From assembly GCA_002914805.1 (NCBI GenBank), contig JXTB01000496.1:143985-207984 (forward strand): 64,000 nucleotides of DNA. Direction: 5' to 3'. Made by a program: the position numbers and the translations under genes. Positions 49,209 to 60,300 of this stretch are shown here, piece by piece. The notes under the pieces were generated by a model. It was not told where the DNA came from. It ran no database searches and saw only the letters and a list, made by a program, of their open reading frames with translations. The DNA comes from Parasponia andersonii. Taxonomy: Eukaryota > Streptophyta > Magnoliopsida > Rosales > Cannabaceae. Position 1 is the first letter of the stretch. Every line of letters starts with the position of its first letter.

Positions 49209-49739
49209 GTAGTTTCCAAAGATGTTCAAAAATCTCCGGATATACTAGTAACGAAAATTTTCACTCCTCTTGCATCGAATTTGGGCAAGGATAATTCTCT
49301 TGTGCGTTTTGGAAATATGGAAGATGAAGTTGAAATAGTTGACAGGCTAGAAAAGAATAAAGCTCATTATGATAAGGAAGATGAGTTGGTAGCCATTGAT
49401 GAAAACGTAAATTCTAAAGAGGATGTAGCTTTAAACCATGATTCGGAGCATAATTCGAATATGGATAAAGTAGTTAACACTGAGGTTCATGAAGAGCATA
49501 TTAAGGCCTCTACTGCCGAGGTAGGTATTTCTGATCCGAAGGGTTCTTCTTCTTTTGCGGAATCTAAGAGTGACCACAGTTTGGACACTAGTGATCTCTC
49601 TCCAACCAAGGTCTTCACATCAAAAGATGAGGGTTGGCAAAAAGAGCAGTCTAAGAAAAATAAGAAAGCTTCTCAAGCTCAGTACTCTAAGCCTGTCACG
49701 AGGGCTTCGAAAACCACTTCTCAATAAAGGTCCTTTATT

Positions 49740-52700
49740 AGAATTATCGGGGTATCTCTAATATTGATATCCAAAGATCTCTTAAAGATTTGTGTATTCG
49801 TTACAGACCGAATATTCTTTGCTTAGCGGAGCCAATATGTATGTTTAGCTCTATTCCTTCCCACTTTTAGAGTTCTCTTAGTTTTCATTTAGTAGCTGAA
49901 AATAATAAAGCACTTCCTTCTGTCTGGATATTTGGCACTTTGGCCATCTCCAATTTTCAAATTATTACTTCTCATTCCCAACATGTTACTTTATCTTTCA
50001 TATTCAATAGTGTCTTGTTTTTTACTAGTTTTGTCTACGCTAGTTGTGATTATATTGTTCGTTGTGACTTATGGGACTCCTTATCTTCCTTGCATGTGAT
50101 TGGTCCTTGGTTGGTTTTGGGCGATTTTAATTCCGTTATGGGTGCTTATGAGACAACAAATATCATTAAATGAAGATCTTGTGAAGACTTCAGGGATGGT
50201 GTGAACCTTTGCAATATGATTGACCTTAAATCCCAAGATCCTTTTTGTACATGGCGTGGTTCCCAGGGGGAAGGTTGGTGATGTCTCATCTTGATAGAAC
50301 TTTTTATAATGAAGAGTTCTTACAGCAGTGGAATTAGAATTCCAGTATTTATTTGCCTCGTTTATACTCAGACCAATATCCTTTATTGTTATCTTCTAAG
50401 AAAGGCATTGCTACTGGCCCTAGACCTTTTCATTTCTAAGGAATGTGGCTTTCTCATCCCACATTTAAGGATTTTGTTAGTAAAGTTTGGTGTTGTTCTT
50501 ACTTTGGTCCTCCGATGTCTATTTTGGTTAATAAACTTAAGGATTTGAAGCGTGAATTGAAATTATAGAATTGGAAAGTTTTCGGTGATCTCAAGCTCAA
50601 TATTTCCAAAGCCACAGAGAATATTTTATCCATTCAGGAGCGAATAGCTAATGAGGGTCTTTCTGACTCTCTTCTTTTCCAAGAAAATGAAGCACTTTGT
50701 GCCTTGGACAATTATCTATCTCAGGAAGAAACTTATCTCCGAGAACATAGTAGGATCAAATGGCTTAAAGAAGGGGACAAAAATTCTGCTTTCTTTCATA
50801 ATATGGTGAAACGTCGTCGGGCAAAAAAAGTTTTGAGTCATATGAAGATTGGTGAGGATATTATGGAAGACGTTACTTTAATTTCTTCTTATATTCAATC
50901 TTTCTATAAAGATTTGTTCACTGAGCCTCAAGTTAGTGTTACTGATTATTCCGGTGTTCAGGATATTATTTCGAATATGGTCTTTTCTTCAGATAATTTA
51001 GAGCTTTGTCAAATTCATAATGAAGAAGAAATTCGGTTGACGGTATTGGATATGGATGCTTCGAGTGCCCCAGGCCATGATGGTTTTTCAGGCAAGTTCT
51101 TTAACCACTGTTAGGATATTGTTGGTCAAGATGTGGTTTCTACAGTCTATCAATTCTTCCACTCTGGTAGTTTTACACCTGGTCTTAATTCTAATTTTCT
51201 CGTGTTAATTCCAAAAGTGGATCATGCTCTTACTATTGATCAATATCGGCCTATTGTTTGGGAGAATTTCCTTTATAAACTGATTACTAAAATCATTACT
51301 GAACGTTTGGGTCGCATATATTCTCGAATTATTTCTCCTAATCAATTCGATTTTGTGCCTAGAAGAAGTATTAGAGACTGTATTGCTGGCACTTTGGAAT
51401 GTTATAATTATTTGGATAAAAAAAGTTTTGGAGGCAATTTTGCTATGAAGTTAGACATTAGAAAGGCTTTCGACACTTTGCGGTAGGGCTTTATTAAAGC
51501 TGTTCTTTCATCTTTTCAGTTCGATAACAATTTTGTTAATTGGATGGAAAATATATTTCACTCGGATCGTCTTTCTATTCTGATTAATGGTTCCCCCCAT
51601 GATTATTTTTCATGTTCAAGAGGAGTCATACAAGGTGACCCTCTCTCTCCTATTTTATTTGTTCTTGTTAAAGATTACCTCAGTTGTTATTTCAACATTT
51701 TGATTCGTCAGGGCGATCTTGTTGCAATGACTTCTACTAGAAAGGAGAAGGCTCTAGTCCACTATCTTTTTGCAGATGATGTGCTTTTATTTTCTCGGGC
51801 TTCTAAGAACAATATTAGAGCTATTATGAAGGCCCTCCGGCATTATGAAACTTTGTCTGGGCAACAAGTGAATTATTCTAAGTCTTTTATTTATTTTGGT
51901 CGTGCAGTTCCATCTACTATAATTTCGAATTTCCTGAACTTCACAAGTATGAGGAGAGGTGGTTCGTCATTAAGTTATCTTGGAGTCTCTCTTTTTGTCA
52001 GTTCTCTAAAGCATTCTAATTTTCAATCGCTACTAGACAAGATTTATAATAACTTCGAATATTGGAAAGGTTTGAATCTTTTAATTGCTGGGAGAGTTAG
52101 CCTTATTAATTCCATAATCATGGGTCATTTATCTTATTCTTTTAAAGTATATCGATGGCTGGTTACTCTTTTAAAAGAGTTGATTTCTTCAATTAGAAAT
52201 TTTTTGTGGTCTGGATCATCCAAAGTGGCTAAGCCAATTATTGTCTCTTGGAAGATGTGCTGTAAATCTAAAGAGGACGGTAGTCTTGGCCTTCGAGATC
52301 CTAGAATTCTTAACGCGGCATTGTTTAAGAAGCTTTCTTAGAGCTTATTGACTGATGATTCTTTCGTTTTTAGATTCTTGAGAGGGAGATTTTTCTCCAA
52401 TGATTTTACTTAACGTCGATTTTGGAAGTTTTCTATTTGGTGTGGTTTGAGATCTCATATCCAGTCTCTTATTGATGAGTCGATTTGGGCACCTGGTAGA
52501 AACTCTAAGGTACATTTCTGGAGTGATAATTGGCTTAATGCTCCTTTAATTGGAATGATAGATTGCAATGATACTTTGGAACATGGCATTGATACTACCA
52601 TTAGTGAACTTGTTTCGGATTATGAATGGTCTCTACCTGCTTCCTTTACTTCCAATTTATTGATGATTACTGAAGAGATCCGGAAGACGGTTATCTGTGA

Positions 52701-53915
52701 TTCCCTAGATACACTTATTTGGTGACATTCTACTTCTGGTAATGTTACTTATGCAAATGCCTACAATTCTTTGGTCGGTCCTTCTATAAAGGAAAGATGG
52801 GGTAATAAGTTTTGGACTAGCTATATTCCTCTATCGCGTTCTATAGTTTTTTGGAGATCTCTTCAAGATAAACTTCCAACGGAACATAATCTCATGTAGA
52901 GAGGCTTTATTATGACTTTGTGTTGTCGTTTTTGCTTTAGAAATGAGGAAACTGCTGAACACCTTTTCATCTCATGTGACTTTGCCTGCAGTCTTTGGAG
53001 AGCTATCTCTTCGGCTTTTAGGCGGCATATTCGATTGGATGGCTCTGTTATTGATCTTTGGCTTGATGCCCTTGAGGCTAATTTTAGTAGCCAAGTTTTA
53101 CAGCTTTGGAGATCTGCTATTGTGACTGTTGTTTGGGTTATTTGGACTTCACGTAATAAGTTATTGTTTGACAATGAGCTAACTTCTATCCATATAGTCA
53201 TCACTCTGGTATGGCGTACAGTTGGTAAATCTAACAATGTTGGATCAGGTACTATGAGAAATTCCTTAAGTTAGGAATTCTGAAATGTCTTAACATTAAG
53301 CTAAAGCCATCAAAAGCTCCAAAAATAGTTGAAGTATTTTGGCGAGTCCCACCGGTAGAATCGTTAAAAGTTAATACAGATGGTGCTGCTTATGGTTGTC
53401 CTGGGTTAGCAGGTTGTGGTGGTGTTTTTAGGACATCCAGGGGTTTCTTTAAAGGGGTTTTGCTATTTCTATTGGTAAGACCTATGCTTTTGAGGTAGAA
53501 TTAGCTGTTGTAATTCATGTAATTTTCTATGCATGGGACTTAGGGTAGAAAAACTTATGGCTAGAAAGCGATTCGGCTTATTTGGTTTCGATTCTGAAGT
53601 CTCATTCTTTGTGTGTTCTTTGGCATTGGAGACCATCGTGGATGCATTATCTTGGGTTGATTTCAAAGATGCATTTTCATGTTTCCCACATCTTTTGCAA
53701 AGGAAATGATGTTGCTGATATTTTGGTTTCTAGAGCGACAAGTATTCAAGCTCCGACTTGATGACATACTGCTTCCTCATTTACCCATGATGCAATTAAG
53801 AAAGATTATTCAGGGCTCTGTGGTTACCGTGTTTTTTAGTTGCCTATTTATAATACAATGTGCTCTTTTTTCCTTTTTGTGGTTTTTCCCATTGGGTTTT
53901 ACACAAAAAGGTTTT
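49740..53915 (+). pseudogene. LINE ORF2: endonuclease, reverse transcriptase, RNase H
   Basis: The AP-type endonuclease C-terminal part has GPWLVLGDFNSVMGAYE (about 50100-50150). RT: SSAPGHDGFSGKFF (about 51060-51100), FLVLIPKVDHALTIDQYRPI, AMKLDIRKAFDTL (about 51440-51480, with the first catalytic Asp), RGVIQGDPLSPILF, and the active-site YLFADDVLLFSRA (about 51765-51800). A zinc-binding region follows (LCCRFCFRNEETAEHLFISC, 52915-52980). RNase H runs 53340-53900, with VNTDGAAYGCPGLAGCGGVF and later GNDVADILVSRA. Stops at about 51111, 51484, 52339 and 52725 and shifts in the RNase H make it inactive. Confidence 0.83.
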
Positions 53916-54826
53916 TAATGAGGCATTATTGAGAGATTAAGACAATAATTTTGTTTCAACATAACTATCTGGCTCTTCCTAGGGATATTTTCAACTGTTA
54001 TTATTTTCCATTTTGGAAATTGTATTTTTCAAATATTTTGTACTTTTTTCATTTTCATTTTCTTCTATTTAATAAATTACCGGAAGGTTTCTTAGTTTCA
54101 TACGTAAGAACCTAAGTTATTTTCTCTAGGTATCATTTAGCAAAAAAAAAATCGAGTTTAGAACAGAAGAAACTCTAGGTTCTAAAGAGTGATCACCTTT
54201 TATATCTCTTCGTTAGATGGATTTCTAGAAGTAAACATGCTTGCAAAATGCCTCTTGATGATATTAGTACAATCCTTCACCTTGTCCCTCCATACCCCTT
54301 GTAGAATTCTTTTTCCTTTTAGAATTGTCTTATATCTTTAATGCATATAAGCAAAATTCCTTTTTTAAAAAATCCATATATGCAATGTTATGCAGTTGAT
54401 TAATTTTTTTTTTTTTGTAAAATGTACAAATTAGTGTATTGATNTATATATATCTATATTTTAAAGAAAGAGTTAATAATCTCATTCAATGGATTCAATC
54501 GTTATCAGAAAATTTGAGTCAAAATTTACGCTAAGTGTTAGTTTATTGTGTACCACAATAACATTTTTTTGTCAAATTATGACAAGTAGCATAATATCAC
54601 CTGAAAAAAATAATAATGTAAAAGTAATAAAAATATACTATAATCACTAAAGATGATGAAAATCTAATTTAATGTATGAATTAGACTTCTTAGCTTAGAA
54701 AATGATACAGAAATAAAAAAAACAAATACTACTCAAACTCACTTTCAAGAATAAATGAGAGAATATTCAAATACATACATTCGAAAAGGAAAAAAAATGA
54801 GAATATAATTTGCCCTACCAAATGAG

Positions 54827-54868
<42 letters not shown>
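54827..54868. repeat. (ATT)n trinucleotide microsatellite
   Basis: An uninterrupted run of about 13-14 ATT units. Confidence 0.9.
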
Positions 54869-54869
<1 letters not shown>

Positions 54870-55959
54870 AAACCTACCAAATGAGTTATGGAAGTAGGAA
54901 CGACAAAATAAACTAATGTCTCAGAGAAACCCGTGTTTTCTTCTTCTAAATCTTTTATTATTTATTCAACCTATCATACTAATTCAAATATTTGGCTCGT
55001 ATTTTGAGAAATTGATTGCGAATATTAGAAGAGATTATTAGAGTAAAAGTTTAATTAGATTATAATTTATAAATATGAAAACTTGATTCTTCGGGCAAAA
55101 GAAACCATAAAAAATTGGAATAAATATAATTGTACAATATAGATTTGTCAATTTCGTAGTAAAAAAAAAAGTGAACTGCAAAAAAATATCTTGAAATTTG
55201 AGTATTCTATAATTTAAATCTTGAAGTTTAAAATCTGAAAATTAATACATTATACTGACTTTTTGACTAGTTTTAATAACAAAAATAATAATATCCTCCA
55301 TTAAAACTAGATTAATCTTTATTATTCTCCTTAATTATGAGGATATTATTATCTTTTATCAGTTAAACTTATTCAAAAAGTCAATTTAAAGTATTAATTT
55401 TTAGAAATTCTTAATTTTAGAATATTATTTTGCATAGTCCAAACTTCAAGATTTAAATTATAAAATATTTAAATCTCAAGATTTTTTTTTTTTTAACAAT
55501 TTACTCGTACAAAATCTACCCTAGTCAATTTTACGGTCAATAACTTAAGGTTAAAGACTATATATAAATTGGTAGTTTTTTTTTTCTTTTTAAAGAAGTT
55601 TTTATAGTTTTAATGCACTTAAAATGACATTTAGAACACGAGAATTTTGGAGACACTGATTGGTTATGATCCTCTAAAAATAGTACCATTTTCCCAATTG
55701 CGCATGTTCAACTAAAGTTGAATATAATAATAAATAACTTTATTCTGCTTTCGAAAGTGAAATTTTAGAATATTTGACTAGCTCAATATATATAGTTATA
55801 TGCACAAATAATTTTTTAATAACATCCTCAAATAAGAGCCTTCTATCTCCTGAGTTTTTTTTTTCTCTTAAAAAATATCTCAAAAGTTTATTCTATTTTA
55901 TTTTTCTCTTCTCTCTTTCTCTTCTTTTAATCTATCCTTAAATAGTTTAGAATGTGTCT

Positions 55960-56235
55960 TCCTTCTTATGGGATAGATGTCCATTTAGATCTATATCTAT
56001 ATCTATAATGTTATTAATCTACATCCATTGTTTTTTTTTTTTAGGAGATAAATATCCATTTAGATCTACATCTATAGTGTTATTAATCTATCCCCATTTT
56101 TTTTTGAGAGATCGATGTCCCTTTTTGATCTACATCTATAGTATTCTTAATCCACTCCCATTTTTTTTAAGGATAAATGTCCATTTAGATCTATACCTAT
56201 AGTATTCTTAGTCCACCTTCATTTTTGTTAAGAAT
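55960..56235. repeat. Minisatellite, about 4 units of 60-75 bp
   Basis: Each unit contains gatagatgtccatttagatc, tctatagt(g/a)tt and a poly-T tract. Units differ by point changes and T-run length. The open frame across it is a by-product of the repeat. Confidence 0.8.
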
Positions 56236-57084
56236 ACATATGTTATTAAGTTAGCAGGGGATGAAGAAAGAGGATGAGAATTGAATCTGACATCTTTTAC
56301 TTCTCATAAGAGAAGCTGACCATATGAGCTACCATTCGTAGGCTACCTTTTTGTGGATCAATGGTAGTTTTGGTTTTTTTTTTTTATTATTATGATTAAC
56401 ACTAAGATTATCATCATTTATGATCCAGTTCTAAATATTTCAGTTATTATTATCAATCAAATTTTGCTAAAACAAAATTAGTGAATCAAACAAAAATATC
56501 AATTCTAATAATGAAGAATTGAAACGAGTCATTAAAGAATTCTAGTACAGTATTCATAGAGATTTTTTCTGAAATCATTGACAAGGATTGTCTTTTACTT
56601 TGGAATCTTTGAAGTTTTTTTTTTTTTAATTTACAAGTTTATGAATCGATTTCTTATTCTTACGTAAAGAGTTTTATATTGAAATTATTTCCTAAAAAAA
56701 CATGTATATAATGTTCAATCCCTTTTTGTTTATAATTTTTTTTGGAAATCTATTTATACCCATTTTGAAAGATATCATTACGTTGTTAAGAGAATCATTA
56801 ATTTTTCTTTTGAAACTTAAAATAACTCGATAATTAATAGAGATTTTTTTTTTTTCCATAACGAGGAAAGCTCGTATATATTAATTATTTTTCTATAAAA
56901 AAATAAATATATATATATTTTAGTCTTTTCCCTTTCTTGAAAGAAGACTCGATTACTCATCATAGTTTTTGTTTTCAATATTTATAAAAAAAAAAAAAAA
57001 GGAGAGAAAAAAACATCCAGTGATTCCAGCATGAAATGAAGCACGTGTAATGTGAAAGCGTGCAAACTTATTCAATGCTCCTCG

Positions 57085-57108
57085 CACGTGCCCCACTTGA
57101 AACGGTCA
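57085..57108 (+). promoter_or_regulatory. Candidate G-box and mitosis-specific (MSA-like) motif upstream of ASPM
   Basis: CACGTG at 57085-57090 (another at about 57043), and AACGGTCA at 57101-57108. The latter fits the core of the plant M-phase-specific activator (AACGGYYA), though the three bases before it do not fit the full consensus. They lie about 250 bp before the ASPM ATG, a sensible place for a G2/M-expressed gene. Confidence 0.4.
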
Positions 57109-57277
57109 TCTCTGTCATCATTTCTAGTCAGTATGATCCCGCCTTCTCTTCTCTCCTGCAATTTCAAATTTAAACCCAACTCCCCCAACTCTCTCTGTGT
57201 CTCTCTCTCTGTATTTCATTTCTCCTTTCTCAATCAAGAACCCTAATCTTCTCTCATAAAGTCTTCACCTTTCTCTG

Positions 57278-57327
57278 CCCTAACCCTAACCCTAACCCTA
57301 ACCCTAACCCTAACCCTAACCCTAACC
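57278..57327 (+). repeat. (CCCTAA)8 telomere-like repeat in the ASPM leader
   Basis: Eight perfect CCCTAA units plus two bases, 27 bp upstream of the ATG. This is the TTAGGG type (six bases), not the seven-base TTTAGGG repeat of most plant telomeres. Confidence 0.95.
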
Positions 57328-57353
57328 ATCACGAACTGCCAATACAACGAACA

Positions 57354-60300
57354 ATGGATGGCGGAGAACCGCCTTGTCCATCCCCATCGCCTTACAAATT
57401 TTCTTCATCTCTCTTCAAAGACATCTCAAATTTCAAAACCCCGAAACGCCCCTCTCAAAAGCCCAATTTCCAATCCCCTTGCCCCCAATTCTTCACCGCT
57501 TCCAAACATACCCCACGGACTTCCTCCTCTTTGCGCCATCGTCCTTCTCTGGCTCCGCCCTCGACCCGGATCAAGACGGCCCGTAAACTCAAAGCCCTCG
57601 AACTTGAGCAGTCGCAGTCCTCTCGGAAGAACCAGATTGATAAAGAGCGGTCCCTTAAATCGCTGGCCAAGTCGCTCACTATCTGGCTTAACTTCCTGTT
57701 CGAAAACCCGGGTTCGTGCGGCTGCGAATTGGGGACTGGTGGTGGGAATGGAGACCAAATTGGGGTATCGACGAAGGGGAAGAGGGATGGTTTTCCTGGG
57801 ATTGGGGTACGGGTTGACGCGGCGTGGCGGAACCCGAAACGGCAGAGGGATTTGACGTGGCGGGCCGCCGTGGGGAATGAGGATGAAGAAAATGCGGTGA
57901 GGTTTTCGAATTGTGCGTACTCGAGTCTGCAGTCTTCCTTGAAAGATGTTTGTAGTTTTGAAGATTTGAAGCAGCGAATGCGGGTGTATTTGAGCTTGGA
58001 ATGTTGCAAGGAGGTTTTTGATGTTATGACTCAAGTGGCTAAGGTTTGGTTCTCAACTCTCTCTCTCTCTGAAATATGAACCTATCTTTTCTTGGCTGAA
58101 ATACAAAATTTGCTAGATGAGATTTACATTTCATGTTTGTGATGCGAAGAGAATGAATATCCTCTGTTTTGATATTTGTTTTGTTTAACGAAATGATTGA
58201 AAATTGTGTGTTTGATACGTTTTACTAAATTGTATTTGTTATTTTTTCGCCTCAGCATATTGATGAAGGGAGGTTGAAAATGAAGGCACACTGCCCCTTA
58301 GTATCTGATGTTGGTCTGAAGGATAAGGCCACCAGAATCATTATGTGTTACAACCCAGTTTGGCTTCGAATTGGACTATACATTATTCTTGGTGGTGCTT
58401 CTTTGTTGTCTGATGGAGAAGTTAATTTTGATGAAGAAATGGCATTCTTCAGGATGATTATTGAGAAGCAGTTCTTTTCACATGCCGGACTAGCAAAGGC
58501 TTACGCATATAACAAGATGGTTGAGGGTTTGTACAGACCAGGTTATTATGAAACTTTGGGGAATATTGTATTGAAGAGGTTTTTGTTGCTTGTTCTTGTC
58601 CTTGATAGGGCTAAATGTCAAAGCAGTCTTTCTCTTAAGTATGGTATTGACGGAGTGGATGGAGGTTCCCCTTTATTGTTCACAGTGCATTCCAGTATTA
58701 AATCAAGTCGTCAGGTGATTCATGGTAATTACCATTTCATTCTTGTTTGAAACTTTATTATTTTACACTTTATGGTAATTTATCCACTGTAGGTTGACAT
58801 TGCTCTCTTTTCTGTTCCAAATTAGATTTTCTGTCATCAGATATTATGCTTGGAGAAGGTAATATTCTAGCACATCTGATGATAATAGGGTTCAAAGTAT
58901 CTTATCAGCAGGTAGGTGGTTTTCCATGTATAATGCTATTTGCAGTAGCGGAAAATGTCTATTTGCATGTGTTTCAGTTTATATATCTTCTTGTACTTTA
59001 AGGTTGGAGGCTATCATCAGCTTCTAAAATTTTTAAGTGTCTTTGAGTTGGTGATGAGGCATGGAGTCGGTTCAAATTTGGTCTAAACATTTATGTTGTC
59101 AACTGGATAAGTACGAGTAAGATGTACATTGTTTTTCAGAGTCCTCTCGTTGAATACGATTTTCAAGTCAGAGAGTTATTTGTAGATCTCCAAGATGGTG
59201 TCCGACTCTGTAGAGCTACTCAGCTTTTACTGGATGAGCCCTCCATACTTACGGTTGTTCCTTTTTCTTTTCTGGAAGTAAACGAGTTATATTTGAATAT
59301 TAATTTGTGGATCTTTAATGTTGTTTTTTTGATTTCAAGGCTTAATTGTGTGAGCAGAAATTGGTAGTTCCATCAGATACTCGTAAGAAGTATTTGGCAA
59401 ATTGTGGAGTTGTGCTGCAATATCTTAGGCAGGCTGGTGTTGCTTTATATGATGATGATGGAGTGACGATTATGGGAGATGATATTGCTAATGGTGACAA
59501 GGAATTAACTCTTTCCTTGCTCTGGAACATGTTTGTTCATATGCAGGTCTGTCCATTGCTTTTGTTTACTATCATACTTTTACCATTACATAATATCTAG
59601 GCGATTATATTGTCCAGCTAATTGTTAATGCCACTGTAAAACCTGCAGCTGCCTCTTCTGATGAAGAAAACAATGATAATTGAGGAAATTTGCAAAATCC
59701 GTGGGCCTAATATGGTATTTTGGAACAGAAAACTTATAAGAACTCTCTCTTCTCATTTTGTATAATGAATTGTACTTGAGTTACATCATTATTTTTCATC
59801 CAACAGGAACAAATGAACACTTACAATACCACTCCTTTGGAAATGATTTTAAGTTGGATCCAGGTATCACTGCTATTAATGGAATATATATTATTCATCT
59901 ATTTGTCAGATTATATCCATTTGGAAAACAGCAGCTGACGAAATTTGAAATGCTGTTTTATTGTTATGAATTATATATTATCTTTCTTTTATTTACTGGG
60001 CTTTTACATGTTTTTATTTTTAAAACTATAGTTAATAGTATCATTCTGATTTCAGGCAATCTGTCAAAAATATGATTGCAAGATTGACAACTTTTCGTCA
60101 TTGGTTGATGGAAAAGCCATATGGTGCTTACTTGATTATTATTTTCGCAAGGAACTTTCTTGTTCTTGTTCATTAAAGGTGTTGTACAGATTCTATTTCT
60201 GTCTTTGCTGATTTTTACATGTACAAATGAAGTTTCCTTTGCTTTATTCTTATTTTGATTATTCACTCCAGGATTCTTGTAGATCAAGTACTGAAGAATC

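Larger units (their letters stand above)
48210..54151 (+). mobile_element. L1-type LINE, near full-length but decayed
   Basis: Order on the plus strand: leader with three tgctagggttt-like repeats (48225-48320), ORF1 (DUF4283 and zinc knuckle), endonuclease, RT, zinc-binding RT-associated region, RNase H (to about 53915), and a 10-A run at 54142-54151 that may be the poly(A) tail. In-frame stops interrupt ORF2 at many places, several where TGG is expected. A target duplication could not be assigned. It lies head-to-head with the minus-strand LINE ending near 48000. Confidence 0.85.
54152..57000. other. AT-rich intergenic DNA with microsatellite and minisatellite
   Basis: No gene seen. It holds an undetermined base at 54444, an (ATT)n run, the half-MITE at about 55600-55705, a minisatellite at 55960-56235, and near 56270-56345 a stretch faintly like tRNA-derived SINE sequence. 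The last part before 57000 has long T and A runs. Confidence 0.6.

Noticed and set aside
8398..53915. Possibility that an RT-bearing stretch is an integrated plant pararetrovirus
   Set aside because: Every RT or integrase remnant fits Tat, copia or LINE layout (LTRs, integrase or endonuclease present). No movement protein or virus-type coat region is seen.
56270..56345. tRNA-like patch (tgaccatatgagctacc)
   Set aside because: It resembles the reverse of a tRNA-derived internal promoter, but no cloverleaf can be folded and no SINE tail or target duplication is visible.
57278..57327. Possibility that CCCTAA repeats mark a chromosome end
   Set aside because: Only eight units, of the non-plant type, directly before a coding gene that continues to the right. 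It is an internal repeat.
57426..58034. Long minus-strand open frames opposite ASPM exon 1
   Set aside because: Shadows of a relatively GC-rich coding exon. The plus strand has the conserved protein, splice sites and correct junction phases.
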